Below, piece by piece: positions 7,703 to 14,278 of a stretch of 64,000 nt of DNA. The position numbers and the translations under genes are program-made. The notes under the pieces are model-generated. The model was not told where the DNA came from. It made no database searches and saw only the letters and a program-made list of their open reading frames with translations. Position 1 is the first letter of the stretch; each line of letters opens with the position of its first letter. The DNA is from a virus. The stretch spans positions 1 to 64,000 of IMG/VR virus record IMGVR_UViG_3300044811_000020. One strand, given 5' to 3'.

Positions 7703-7893
7703 TTCTTCCTCCGATTGCCCTTGGCCGGCTTGTTCTTCATGCGAGCGGCTGTCGCCTTGACCTTCTGCTCGAGCACTTCCTTGCCCGCAGCGGCGGCCTT
7801 GCGGATGCCGGTGGTGATCTTGGCGTTCTCGGCAAAGCGGGCCTCGCGCATCTCGCGCAGAGCTCGCTCTCGCGGTCCCGGTTCTTTGCTCAT
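7699..7893 (-). CDS. Basic helical protein (64 aa)
   Basis: Highly charged: an acidic/basic helix followed by a Lys/Arg-rich tail (KPAKGNRRKK), suggesting nucleic-acid or membrane-surface binding. The start MSKEPGPRE at 7893 overlaps the preceding stop. Unknown function. Confidence 0.6.
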   Translation of the reverse strand: MSKEPGPRERALREMREARFAENAKITTGIRKAAAAGKEVLEQKVKATAARMKNKPAKGNRRKK

Positions 7894-8012
7894 GCCGGCA
7901 CCGCTACCCATGCGAGGATCATGCAAACGAGGAGGATGGCGACGCAGCCATAATAGGCGACGGTCCGGCCAACATAGGCGAGGGCGTCCAGCGCGTTCGG
8001 TTCGTACCTCAC
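7890..8012 (-). CDS. Membrane micropeptide, GTG start (40 aa)
   Basis: GTG at 8012 with GGGAGG about seven bases upstream, overlapping the upstream stop. The last 25 residues form one hydrophobic helix (YYGCVAILLVCMILAWVAV). Unknown function. Confidence 0.55.
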   Translation of the reverse strand: MRYEPNALDALAYVGRTVAYYGCVAILLVCMILAWVAVPA

Positions 8013-8185
8013 TTGAGCCTCCCAAGTTTCTCCACGACGTCGCGAATGGCGTCGTTGTAACCCTGCTGATAAAGATTATCAGGCGGTCTTATTTCTCTGA
8101 TCCGGTGGATTTCTGCGGTCTTGATGCAGAAATCTATGGTGCTGCGCTTCACGTCGTCGGCCAACTTGTCGAGAACATCTTTCAC
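8009..8185 (-). CDS. Helical hypothetical protein (58 aa)
   Basis: GTG start at 8185 preceded by GGGAG and overlapping the upstream stop (GTGA). Charged, all-helical, starting VKDVLDKLADDVKRS. Unknown. Confidence 0.6.
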   Translation of the reverse strand: MKDVLDKLADDVKRSTIDFCIKTAEIHRIREIRPPDNLYQQGYNDAIRDVVEKLGRLK

Positions 8186-8271
8186 AGCAAAACTCCCAAG
8201 CTGAAAAGGATCGTGATCCCGGTCATGGCGCTGGCGATCATCCAGTATTGGATATGCTCGGAGGAGGTCAT
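8182..8271 (-). CDS. Membrane micropeptide with strong ribosome site (29 aa)
   Basis: A 29-codon frame preceded by a near-perfect ribosome site (AAGGAGGG). Its second half is one hydrophobic helix. The strong site argues that the peptide is really made, early after infection. Unknown target. Confidence 0.6.
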   Translation of the reverse strand: MTSSEHIQYWMIASAMTGITILFSLGVLL

Positions 8272-8275
8272 TGCC

Positions 8276-8467
8276 TTAACCCTCCTTCTTGATGGATCTT
8301 TTCAGATCGTAGCATGCGGCGTTGACCGCGAATTTTCGATTGCTGAACCGACGGGTATTCAGGGCCGCGTCGACAAGGAAGTGGCCCTGCGGGTGTTGAA
8401 CCACAAACGTCTTATCGGACTGTTCATGGATCGAATAACCGACTGGCAGGGTTGGTGAGATGTGCAT
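8276..8467 (-). CDS. First gene of the leftward early operon (63 aa)
   Basis: Start MHISPTLPVGYSIHE at 8467 with CGGGAGA five bases upstream, immediately after the shared early leader hairpin. A small mixed alpha/beta protein with a basic C-terminus. As the first gene behind the leftward promoter it should be among the earliest made, and may target a host function. Unknown family. Confidence 0.7.
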   Translation of the reverse strand: MHISPTLPVGYSIHEQSDKTFVVQHPQGHFLVDAALNTRRFSNRKFAVNAACYDLKRSIKKEG

Positions 8468-8472
8468 GTCAT

Positions 8473-8501
8473 TCTCCCGGTTGGGTTGAGGCTGCGCCTC
8501 G
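8473..8501 (-). promoter_or_regulatory. Early leader element, copy 1 (hairpin plus ribosome site)
   Basis: On the minus strand CGAGGCGCAGCCTCAACC is followed four bases later by CGGGAGA, then five bases to the ATG at 8467. GAGGC-GCA-GCCTC forms a hairpin at the very 5' end of the predicted transcript. The same 18 bases, the same CGGGAGA and the same five-base spacing recur at 17273-17299 on the plus strand. Probably a shared translation or stability element of early mRNAs. Confidence 0.7.
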
Positions 8502-8507
8502 GGTTGA

Positions 8508-8534
8508 TATCGCGATAGTACCGAACGATTTCGG
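8508..8534. promoter_or_regulatory. Operator candidates in the early control region
   Basis: TATCGCGATA (8508-8517) is a perfect palindrome overlapping the leftward -10. CCGAA-N4-TTCGG (8521-8534) fills the leftward spacer. Related half-sites (ATTC-GG-GAAT, 8561-8570) lie at the rightward start point. A protein bound here, such as the Cro-like product of 8571, would shut off either promoter. Confidence 0.5.
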
Positions 8535-8542
8535 GTTGTCAA
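8515..8542 (-). promoter_or_regulatory. Leftward early promoter
   Basis: On the minus strand a perfect -35 (TTGACA, 8542-8537), a 16-bp spacer and a -10 of TACTAT (8520-8515). Transcription should start near 8508, placing the leader hairpin at the 5' end. The -35 overlaps the -35 of the divergent rightward promoter. Confidence 0.7.
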
Positions 8543-8563
8543 TATCCATTTTGCGGTTATATT
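8536..8563 (+). promoter_or_regulatory. Rightward promoter of the Cro-like gene
   Basis: -35 TTGTCA (8536-8541), 16-bp spacer, -10 TATATT (8558-8563). The start point should fall at about 8570, at or next to the ATG at 8571, so the transcript is predicted to be leaderless, as lambda cI is from PRM. Confidence 0.65.
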
Positions 8564-8570
8564 CGGGAAT

Positions 8571-8804
8571 ATGAAAAAGGCAACGAACCTCGACGGATAC
8601 AATCTGGCCCTCTCCCATTTCTACGTTAACGGCAGCCGCCACGGTGCCAAGAGCCGGATGGCGGAAGCGCTGGGCGTGAGTCGTGCCGTGGCGGACAGTT
8701 GGGAGCGCAACGGAATCCCGCTGAAATATATTCCAAAGCTGAAAGAACTGACCGGCCTCAAGGGGCGGGAAATCGTCCCTGAATTGGCGCGGTTGCTGGA
8801 TTAG
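8571..8804 (+). CDS. Cro/YdaS-like HTH regulator (77 aa)
   Basis: A small protein with a Cro/YdaS-like helix-turn-helix: S-R-M-A-E-A-L-G-V-S-R-A-V-A-D-S-W-E, then the typical I-P-L-K-Y-I-P-K-L-K-E-L-T tail that closes such domains. It is divergent to the leftward operon across a 103-bp control region with palindromic sites. It probably represses the leftward promoter, its own promoter, or both. No CI-like partner or integrase is visible, so this need not mean lysogeny. Confidence 0.82.
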   Translation: MKKATNLDGYNLALSHFYVNGSRHGAKSRMAEALGVSRAVADSWERNGIPLKYIPKLKELTGLKGREIVPELARLLD

Positions 8805-8841
8805 TTTATAGACGGCCTCCCCCAACCCGAAAGGAAACCAC

Positions 8842-9633
8842 GTGGTTCGCAGCAAAGTATCGAAGAATGACAACATCGTTGACCCGAAGCTCAAGCGTAC
8901 CTTTATCGAGATGAGGGACCATTTCCAGACCCTCGACGATCGGGCCAAGGGCGCGGCGGCCAAACGCCGGCAGTATCTGGCTGAGGTAAAAGAGGCCGGA
9001 TATTCGCTGCAGCAGATCAAGATTTCGCTGCTACTTCAAACCCCCGAGGGCGAGGCCGAGTTCAAGGCGGAGATGGCCAACCGGCTCCTCGCTGCGGCTT
9101 ATTCGGATGCGGATATCGGTGAGCAGCTTTCCCTGTTCCTAGATGGTGATCGTACGCCGGCGGCTGATCGGGCTTACAAAGAGGGCCAGACGCTCGCGAT
9201 GAAAAACGAGGCGATGGTCTGCACCAAATATGCGCCCGAAACGGACCAATATGCGGCTTTCGTTTCCGGATATCAGGACGAGCAGGAGCGCCAAGTTAAG
9301 GCCGGGATTGGGAAACTCGACGCCAAAGAGGCCAAAAAGAACGCGAAGGGCTCCAAAGCCAAGCCCGCGAAGGCCGCCAAGCCGGGTAAGAAACGGGGCC
9401 GCCCTGCCAAATCGGCCGCGGAAGCCCCTGCGGAGGCCAACGGCGCGCGTCTGATTACCAAGGCCGAGAAGGAGGCCAAGGCGGCCGCCCGTGCACCCAA
9501 GGCTGACGTTGGGCCGCCTCGGTGCCCTGCGGCTCAACCGGTGACCCGTGCGACGCTGGCGGCGCAGAAGGCCGCGGCAAAGGAGGAAGCGGACAGCTAT
9601 TTCAGTCGGGCTGAGCCGAAGGGTAATGCCTGA
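8842..9633 (+). CDS. AT-hook protein with Lys/Ala tail (263 aa)
   Basis: GTG start with AAGGA upstream. Residues about 15-115 are a helical domain. Residues about 155-190 are histone-H1-like, Lys/Ala/Pro-rich, with an AT-hook core (K-K-R-G-R-P-A-K). The part E-V-K-E-A-G-Y-S-L-Q-Q-I faintly recalls the GapR/DUF2312 nucleoid proteins of alphaproteobacteria, but I would not assign it. A DNA-coating or nucleoid-remodelling role early in infection is the best inference. Confidence 0.65.
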   Translation: MVRSKVSKNDNIVDPKLKRTFIEMRDHFQTLDDRAKGAAAKRRQYLAEVKEAGYSLQQIKISLLLQTPEGEAEFKAEMANRLLAAAYSDADIGEQLSLFLDGDRTPAADRAYKEGQTLAMKNEAMVCTKYAPETDQYAAFVSGYQDEQERQVKAGIGKLDAKEAKKNAKGSKAKPAKAAKPGKKRGRPAKSAAEAPAEANGARLITKAEKEAKAAARAPKADVGPPRCPAAQPVTRATLAAQKAAAKEEADSYFSRAEPKGNA

Positions 9634-10136
9634 TGGCCCGAACGAACCATGGGTGGTCTGAAACTCCGACTTATCGGAGTTGGCAGCATATGAATTCCCG
9701 GTGCCGGAACCCGAATTTCCCTGGCTACAACGAGTATGGCGGCAGCGGGATAAAGGTATGCGATCGGTGGAGAAATTTTCAGAATTTCTTGGCCGATATG
9801 GGGCCGCGCCCTCCCGGTAAAACATTGGATCGATATCCCAATGGGGCGGGGAACTATGAGCCGGGCAACTGCCGCTGGGCTACCGTAGACGAGCAATTAG
9901 TCAACCGTTGCAACACCATCCACCTTACGATCGACGGGGTAACCAAGCCCTTTGTTGATTGGCAACGCGAATCTGGGCTGGCCCGACATGTGATCTATGT
10001 TCGTCTCATGTCGGGATGGCCTCATAAGGACGCTGTATTCAAGCCGCCGCGTCAGTATGTGAAATCTGGAATCTATAACGGACGCATCGCACGTCGACGC
10101 GCAGCACGTGAGCAAATTTGCAGTGGCCCGAACTGA
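9633..10136 (+). CDS. Homing-endonuclease-like protein, paralog B (167 aa)
   Basis: Same conserved block as 4021 and 51508: Y-R-S-W-Q-H-M-N-S-R-C, Y-G-G-S-G-I-K-V-C-D-R-W, F-L-A-D-M-G, L-D-R-Y, E-P-G-N-C-R-W-A-T. It lacks the N-terminal zinc ribbon of the other two. The start overlaps the previous stop (TGATG). The D-H pair of HNH enzymes is D-R here. Probably a selfish nuclease or a domesticated DNA-binding descendant. Confidence 0.65.
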   Translation: MARTNHGWSETPTYRSWQHMNSRCRNPNFPGYNEYGGSGIKVCDRWRNFQNFLADMGPRPPGKTLDRYPNGAGNYEPGNCRWATVDEQLVNRCNTIHLTIDGVTKPFVDWQRESGLARHVIYVRLMSGWPHKDAVFKPPRQYVKSGIYNGRIARRRAAREQICSGPN

Positions 10137-10180
10137 CGGGCCTCAAACTGTCGGGACGACTGTAAGCGTCCGCTGTGACG

Positions 10181-10206
10181 GCGGCCTCGGGGAAACCCGG
10201 GGCCGC
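10181..10206 (+). terminator. GNRA-capped hairpin, possible terminator
   Basis: GCGGCCTCGGG, loop GAAA, CCCGGGGCCGC: an 11-bp stem with one G-U pair and a GAAA tetraloop, followed by TTGCTTT. It lies in the 92-base gap before 10229. It could be a weak intrinsic terminator or an mRNA-stabilising hairpin. Confidence 0.5.
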
Positions 10207-10228
10207 TTGCTTTAAGTAGGAGAGCATC

Positions 10229-11227
10229 ATGGAACAGAAAACCAGCATTTTGCATATGCGCGCGCCGCTATCTGACCCGATGGCGGCCATTCGGCTCAAG
10301 CCTACTGATCGGGATTCGTCCTTGGTCGATTTGGCCTTTGCCATGGACCGGTATCCGGAAGAAACGAAGGATCTGACGTTCGATCAACTGGGTGACTTCT
10401 TTCGGAAGAAGCGCGGCGAGGTGCAGCGGGCGGCGCGGGAGGCGAAGCGCTGTGATGCTGAAATGGAGATGCTGCAGCGGGACGTTGCTAGTTTGGATCA
10501 ACTCAGAGCATGGGCGGAGTCTGTCCCCGCCATGCAGAAGCCGCGCGAGCCTTCTTTCCGTAGGTTCCGCCGCGCCATGCTGGATTGGGAAACCGTGCAA
10601 TATGGCCCGAAATGCGAGAGCCGTGAGTTTGATCAGGAGGTTATGAAGTTCGTAGAGCCGTTCATGATTGAGCACGATTGGTCTGCGGCGCTGCGCGCTA
10701 GTTTTGATGGCGATATTCGGCTGCCTTACGAGGTATGCGCGTTTGAGTTCCGGTTCGGTGACCGGCCGGTGCTGGCGATCGCCACTCAATTCGAAAGCGA
10801 TATCATGTTTTCGTTGGCCGTCGAGATGGACCGGTGGGTATTCTGCGGCTGTGCCATGTCGGTTCATACCAGCCGGTCGACGGTAGCGGACGCGGTTGGG
10901 TCCGTGCATAGCCGAGTGGCGGATCAGATTCGGGCTGTCTGTATCGCACTAGACGCGGAGGTGGCGGTTTCTGAGGCGGCGCGCGCGGACCATCCTGGCG
11001 CGGCCTCTGCGGCGCTGCGCGTGCCGGGCCGGGATTATCACGTCGTCTCGCTGGCTACGCGCCACGCGCGCCCTGCGCCGCTGGGCGGCGATCCTACTGG
11101 CCGCCGGGTCCGGCTGCATTTCCGCCGCGGCCATTGGCGCCATTTCGACAACCACAAGACTTGGATCCGGTGGATGCTCGTCGGTGATCCTGATCTCGGG
11201 TTCATCGAAAAGCATTACACGCTATGA
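10229..11227 (+). CDS. Hypothetical protein with C-terminal RRGHWR motif (332 aa)
   Basis: AGGAG lies eight bases upstream. Three parts: an N-terminal helical region with a coiled coil (residues 50-95), a central alpha/beta domain (110-260), and a C-terminal module H-F-R-R-G-H-W-R-H-F ... T-W-I-R-W ... G-F-I-E-K-H-Y seen in other phage proteins of unknown role. The stop overlaps the RuvC-like gene start, suggesting a DNA-metabolism context. Confidence 0.7.
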   Translation: MEQKTSILHMRAPLSDPMAAIRLKPTDRDSSLVDLAFAMDRYPEETKDLTFDQLGDFFRKKRGEVQRAAREAKRCDAEMEMLQRDVASLDQLRAWAESVPAMQKPREPSFRRFRRAMLDWETVQYGPKCESREFDQEVMKFVEPFMIEHDWSAALRASFDGDIRLPYEVCAFEFRFGDRPVLAIATQFESDIMFSLAVEMDRWVFCGCAMSVHTSRSTVADAVGSVHSRVADQIRAVCIALDAEVAVSEAARADHPGAASAALRVPGRDYHVVSLATRHARPAPLGGDPTGRRVRLHFRRGHWRHFDNHKTWIRWMLVGDPDLGFIEKHYTL

Positions 11228-11745
11228 GGATAGCCGCATTTGACCCCGGGATTAACGGCAGCGCGGCGCTCCTGAGCCATGGCGGGGATTTTGATCCCGG
11301 CCATCCTCAGTTCCTCGATATGGTCGACCTTGCGACGGTTCCCGACGGTGAGAAGCGCCAGTTAGACGCCAGTTTCATCTGCGATCTGATGGAACGATGG
11401 ATTCCCGATGCGGTGGTGATTGAGAACGTCCAGCCGATGCCCTCGATACCTGGCGCGGATGGCGCGCGCCGGTCAATGGGCGCGGCGAGTTCGTTCCGGT
11501 TCGGCCTCGCCTGCGGGATGATTCGGGGCGTGGTCGCGGTCTATACGACGCCGGTGACGATGGTTCACCCGCAAAGCTGGAAGCGTCATTTCGGGCTCAA
11601 GGGCGCGGATAAAAAGCCCGGCGTCGCGCTGATCAAAAAACTCTATCCGTCCTGTGAACCTTTTATCACGCTGGTTAAACACCATGGCAGGGCTGACGCC
11701 GGGCTGATGGCGGCTTGGTATGCTGAAAAACGAGGGATGCTGTAA
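11224..11745 (+). CDS. RuvC-like Holliday-junction resolvase (173 aa)
   Basis: An RNase-H-fold nuclease: the first acidic residue is in F-D-P-G-I-N-G near residue 7, V-V-I-E-N-V supplies the glutamate, and the C-terminal R-A-D-A-G-L-M-A-A-W-Y segment supplies the final Asp. Length fits phage RuvC-type resolvases (150-190). It would resolve branched DNA before packaging. The ATG overlaps the previous stop (ATGA). Confidence 0.83.
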   Translation: MRIAAFDPGINGSAALLSHGGDFDPGHPQFLDMVDLATVPDGEKRQLDASFICDLMERWIPDAVVIENVQPMPSIPGADGARRSMGAASSFRFGLACGMIRGVVAVYTTPVTMVHPQSWKRHFGLKGADKKPGVALIKKLYPSCEPFITLVKHHGRADAGLMAAWYAEKRGML

Positions 11746-13124
11746 TGGGCGAGACATTTTTGGACGGCCGCGTGACGATGCTGCTGGGCGATGTGCGGGA
11801 GCGGCTGCGCGGGCTGCCGGCGGACCATTTCGATTGCGTGGTGACTTCGCCGCCATATTGGGGGCTGCGGGATTATGGGACCGCTACGTGGGAGGGTGGC
11901 GACGACTTTTGCGACCATCGATCACCAACCATGAAAGATGGACGCAACGAGGCGCGCGCGACAATGCCGGGATCGGTGGCGACGAATTCGGCGCAGCTGC
12001 TGCTGGCGCATCGGTCGGCGTGCGGGCGCTGCGGCGCGGTCAAGGTGGATCGGCAGATAGGTCTGGAGCCAACGCTGGGCGAGCACTTGGCCGTCATGGT
12101 CGATGTTTTCGAGGAAGTGCGGCGCGTGCTCAAGCCAACTGGAACGCTCTGGCTTAATTACGGGGATTGCTATGCCACGGCGCCGAACGGGCGGAGCGCG
12201 GCGGATATCAAACTGCTGGGGACTGATGACCGGACATATCGGGATAAGCCGTTCTCAACCGTGGGGAAAATATATCCGCCGACTGGCGATGATCCGTTCA
12301 ACCGCGCCGCTGGCGGCCGTCGCGGTGGCGGATTGAACAGCGATCCGATGCTTAAAGCCAAAGACCTTTGCATGATCCCGAACCGACTGGCGATCGCGCT
12401 GCAGGAGGCTGGCTGGTGGGTGCGGTCGGAAATCATCTGGCACAAGCCTAATCCGATGCCGGAGAGTATTACGGATCGCCCGACGACCAGCCATGAGAAA
12501 ATCTGGCTTCTGACGAAAAGCGAGCGATATTTCTATGATGCGGAGGCTATCCGCGAGCCGGTGACTGGCACCGCAAACGATCGGCGCTTGGACGGTGAGT
12601 ATCTGCCGGCGAAGGGCGCTGATCCCAATGACAGGCGAGTCGGTACTTGGAAAACCGGGAAAGCCAAGAAAATTAAAGCGCCGGACGGTTGGGATACTGG
12701 GTCTGGTGCGCATGGTTCAGTCCATCGGAATGGGCGTGAAAAAGGCAAGACGGTAGTGGTCGACCATTTGCCTGAGACGCGCAATGCCCGGAACGTCTGG
12801 ACAATTCCGACCGCGGCATTCTCCGAGGCTCATTTCGCGACGTTCCCGCCTGAGCTCGCGGAGCGGTGCATCAAGGCAGGCTCGCCGGCGGGCGGGAGTA
12901 TCTTGGATCCGTTCGGTGGCTCGGGCACGACGGCCATGGTTGCCGCCTCTCTGGGCCGCATAGCCACGCTAATCGAGTTGAACCCTGAGTATGCCACCCT
13001 GGCCCGCGCGCGCATCGAGGCGGCGTTTATGGGCCGTGAGGAGGGTGCCCGGCATATGGTGAAAAAGCTCGGGAAACTAGCGGTAGATGCCGGACCGCTC
13101 TTTGCACAACCCCTAGAGGGATGA
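11745..13124 (+). CDS. DNA methyltransferase, probably N4-cytosine or N6-adenine (459 aa)
   Basis: Catalytic motif T-S-P-P-Y-W near residue 36 and, at the C-terminus, the cofactor-binding motif D-P-F-G-G-S-G-T-T. That order (motif IV before motif I) is the beta class of amino-methyltransferases; S-P-P-Y is commonest in N4-cytosine enzymes. A central insertion of about 120 residues may hold the target-recognition domain. No restriction partner is adjacent, so it is probably an orphan protecting phage DNA. The start overlaps the previous stop (TAATG). Confidence 0.88.
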   Translation: MGETFLDGRVTMLLGDVRERLRGLPADHFDCVVTSPPYWGLRDYGTATWEGGDDFCDHRSPTMKDGRNEARATMPGSVATNSAQLLLAHRSACGRCGAVKVDRQIGLEPTLGEHLAVMVDVFEEVRRVLKPTGTLWLNYGDCYATAPNGRSAADIKLLGTDDRTYRDKPFSTVGKIYPPTGDDPFNRAAGGRRGGGLNSDPMLKAKDLCMIPNRLAIALQEAGWWVRSEIIWHKPNPMPESITDRPTTSHEKIWLLTKSERYFYDAEAIREPVTGTANDRRLDGEYLPAKGADPNDRRVGTWKTGKAKKIKAPDGWDTGSGAHGSVHRNGREKGKTVVVDHLPETRNARNVWTIPTAAFSEAHFATFPPELAERCIKAGSPAGGSILDPFGGSGTTAMVAASLGRIATLIELNPEYATLARARIEAAFMGREEGARHMVKKLGKLAVDAGPLFAQPLEG

Positions 13125-13164
13125 TGGGCATTGACGATTCGCGAGGAATAGCCTTACAAATGCG

Positions 13165-13195
13165 AAAGGCCCCGGGGTGCAAACCCGAGACCTTT
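13165..13195 (+). terminator. Imperfect hairpin after the methyltransferase gene
   Basis: AAAGG pairs with CCTTT and CGGG with CCCG around a small loop, with a 3x3 internal mismatch. It lies 40 bases past the methyltransferase stop. There is only a short T-stretch, so termination would be partial. Confidence 0.35.
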
Positions 13196-13245
13196 CTAAA
13201 ACCGATGTAGCTTTGGCGGCCATCGGGGAGCGCAAGAATTGATTT

Positions 13246-13353
13246 ATGGCCTTTGTGCCTTTTCGTCAACTCCTGTTCCCTCACAATCCCGCCAAGTCAG
13301 ATCGGTTCCCGTGGCAGCGTCACGCGCACACCGATCCGCGCTGTCACGTCTAA
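13246..13353 (+). CDS. Candidate micro-ORF 1 (35 aa)
   Basis: First of three short frames in the otherwise gene-less 13125-13700 stretch. Reads MAFVPFRQLLFPHNPAKSDR onwards with a basic, His-rich end. GGGGAG is present but about 15 bases upstream. Unknown, weakly supported. Confidence 0.3.
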   Translation: MAFVPFRQLLFPHNPAKSDRFPWQRHAHTDPRCHV

Positions 13354-13361
13354 ACCGGCCG

Positions 13362-13532
13362 ATGGATGGACCGATATCGGCGGCCGGCGGGCATGGCTTG
13401 GGAGTAAAGCCCGGATATCCGCGTCCTCGGCGCGAACAAGACTCCGCGAATGACCGGGCCGAGATGCCCCCGGCATCGTGTCGCAAGTGCTGTGTCGATT
13501 TTTGTGCCCATCTTGGATGGTCGAAAAAATAG
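13362..13532 (+). CDS. Candidate micro-ORF 2, Cys-rich end (56 aa)
   Basis: A Gly/Pro-rich start and a C-terminal cluster C-R-K-C-C-V-D-F-C that could bind metal. It follows the first micro-ORF by eight bases and overlaps the third. No clear ribosome site. Unknown. Confidence 0.35.
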   Translation: MDGPISAAGGHGLGVKPGYPRPRREQDSANDRAEMPPASCRKCCVDFCAHLGWSKK

Positions 13533-13630
13533 ACATTGCCCCGGCAGCCGAAGGCGGGACTCCGGTCCTGCCTTGGGTGGCCTATGTCGCCATTTACCTC
13601 GCTATCGCTCGGGTAAATGGTGCGCTCTGA
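13517..13630 (+). CDS. Candidate membrane micropeptide (37 aa)
   Basis: An acidic, Pro/Gly-rich N-terminus then a hydrophobic helix (LPWVAYVAIYLAIARV). It overlaps the end of the second micro-ORF by 16 bases. Layout resembles other single-helix peptides in this genome. Unknown. Confidence 0.4.
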   Translation: MVEKIDIAPAAEGGTPVLPWVAYVAIYLAIARVNGAL

Positions 13631-13700
13631 AAGAAGGTAAAGGTCTATCAGGTAAGTAAGAAATACAGACCGTCATTGTTGAAACAGGGGAAATATAAAT

Positions 13701-14054
13701 ATGCCGATAAAGCCTGAAAACGCCGCGCGATATCCAAAGGATTGGAAAAAGGTTGTTGTGCCGCGTATCCGGGCAAGGTCGGGCGATCGTTGCGAATGCC
13801 GTGGTGAATGCGGTGATGGCGAAAATGAGCACGGCGGACGCTGCAAGGCGATGAACCGCCAGCCGCATCCGGTGACGAAATCAATGGTAGTGCTCACGGT
13901 GGCCCATCTGAATCACACTCCGGAAGATTGCCGCGAGGAGGTGCTGCGGCATATGTGCCAGCGCTGCCACCTTCGATATGACAGTTCCCATCATCAGAAA
14001 AATGCGCGCGTGACGCGATTCAAGAAAATCGGGCAGGAGGATTTTGGACTGTGA
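13701..14054 (+). CDS. HNH-type nuclease (117 aa)
   Basis: C-E-C-R-G-E-C-G near residue 31, a central V-A-H-L-N-H-T, then M-C-Q-R-C-H-L-R-Y-D and H-H-Q-K-N: a zinc-stabilised HNH fold of the kind seen in phage DNA-processing nucleases. AGGGGA lies about nine bases before the ATG. Coupled by GTGA to the next gene. Could take part in replication or host-DNA degradation. Confidence 0.75.
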   Translation: MPIKPENAARYPKDWKKVVVPRIRARSGDRCECRGECGDGENEHGGRCKAMNRQPHPVTKSMVVLTVAHLNHTPEDCREEVLRHMCQRCHLRYDSSHHQKNARVTRFKKIGQEDFGL

Positions 14055-14278
14055 AGCAAACTCGCAAGGCATCTCTCGTTGAATCGTTTTTGAACGTGGC
14101 TATCGGGTACGGGATAGCGTTGGCGTCCCAAATCATCGTATTTCCGTGGTTTGGGATAAATATCCCTCTATCCAGCAATATCGCGATCGGGGTTATTTTC
14201 ACGGTGGTTTCCATCGGTCGGAGTTTTGCCATCCGCCGATTGTTCGAGGCGATGCGCGTTAACGGGCTGCTCCGATGA
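14051..14278 (+). CDS. Small membrane protein, DUF7220-like (75 aa)
   Basis: A basic N-terminus, two hydrophobic segments (residues 14-33 and 41-58) and a basic C-terminus with I-G-R-S-F-A-I-R-R-L-F-E-A. This matches my memory of a small phage membrane family often placed near replication genes. GTG start overlapping the HNH stop. Could tether replication to the membrane; holin activity is not excluded. Confidence 0.65.
   Translation: MKQTRKASLVESFLNVAIGYGIALASQIIVFPWFGINIPLSSNIAIGVIFTVVSIGRSFAIRRLFEAMRVNGLLR

Noticed and set aside
8469-9020. Long minus-strand frame across the early control region and the Cro-like gene
   Set aside because: It overlaps both promoters and two well-supported rightward genes; composition looks like the shadow of the plus-strand genes.
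14051-14278. Holin call for the 75-residue two-helix protein before dnaB
   Set aside because: Context is replication, far from the endolysin; 45840 is a better holin candidate.
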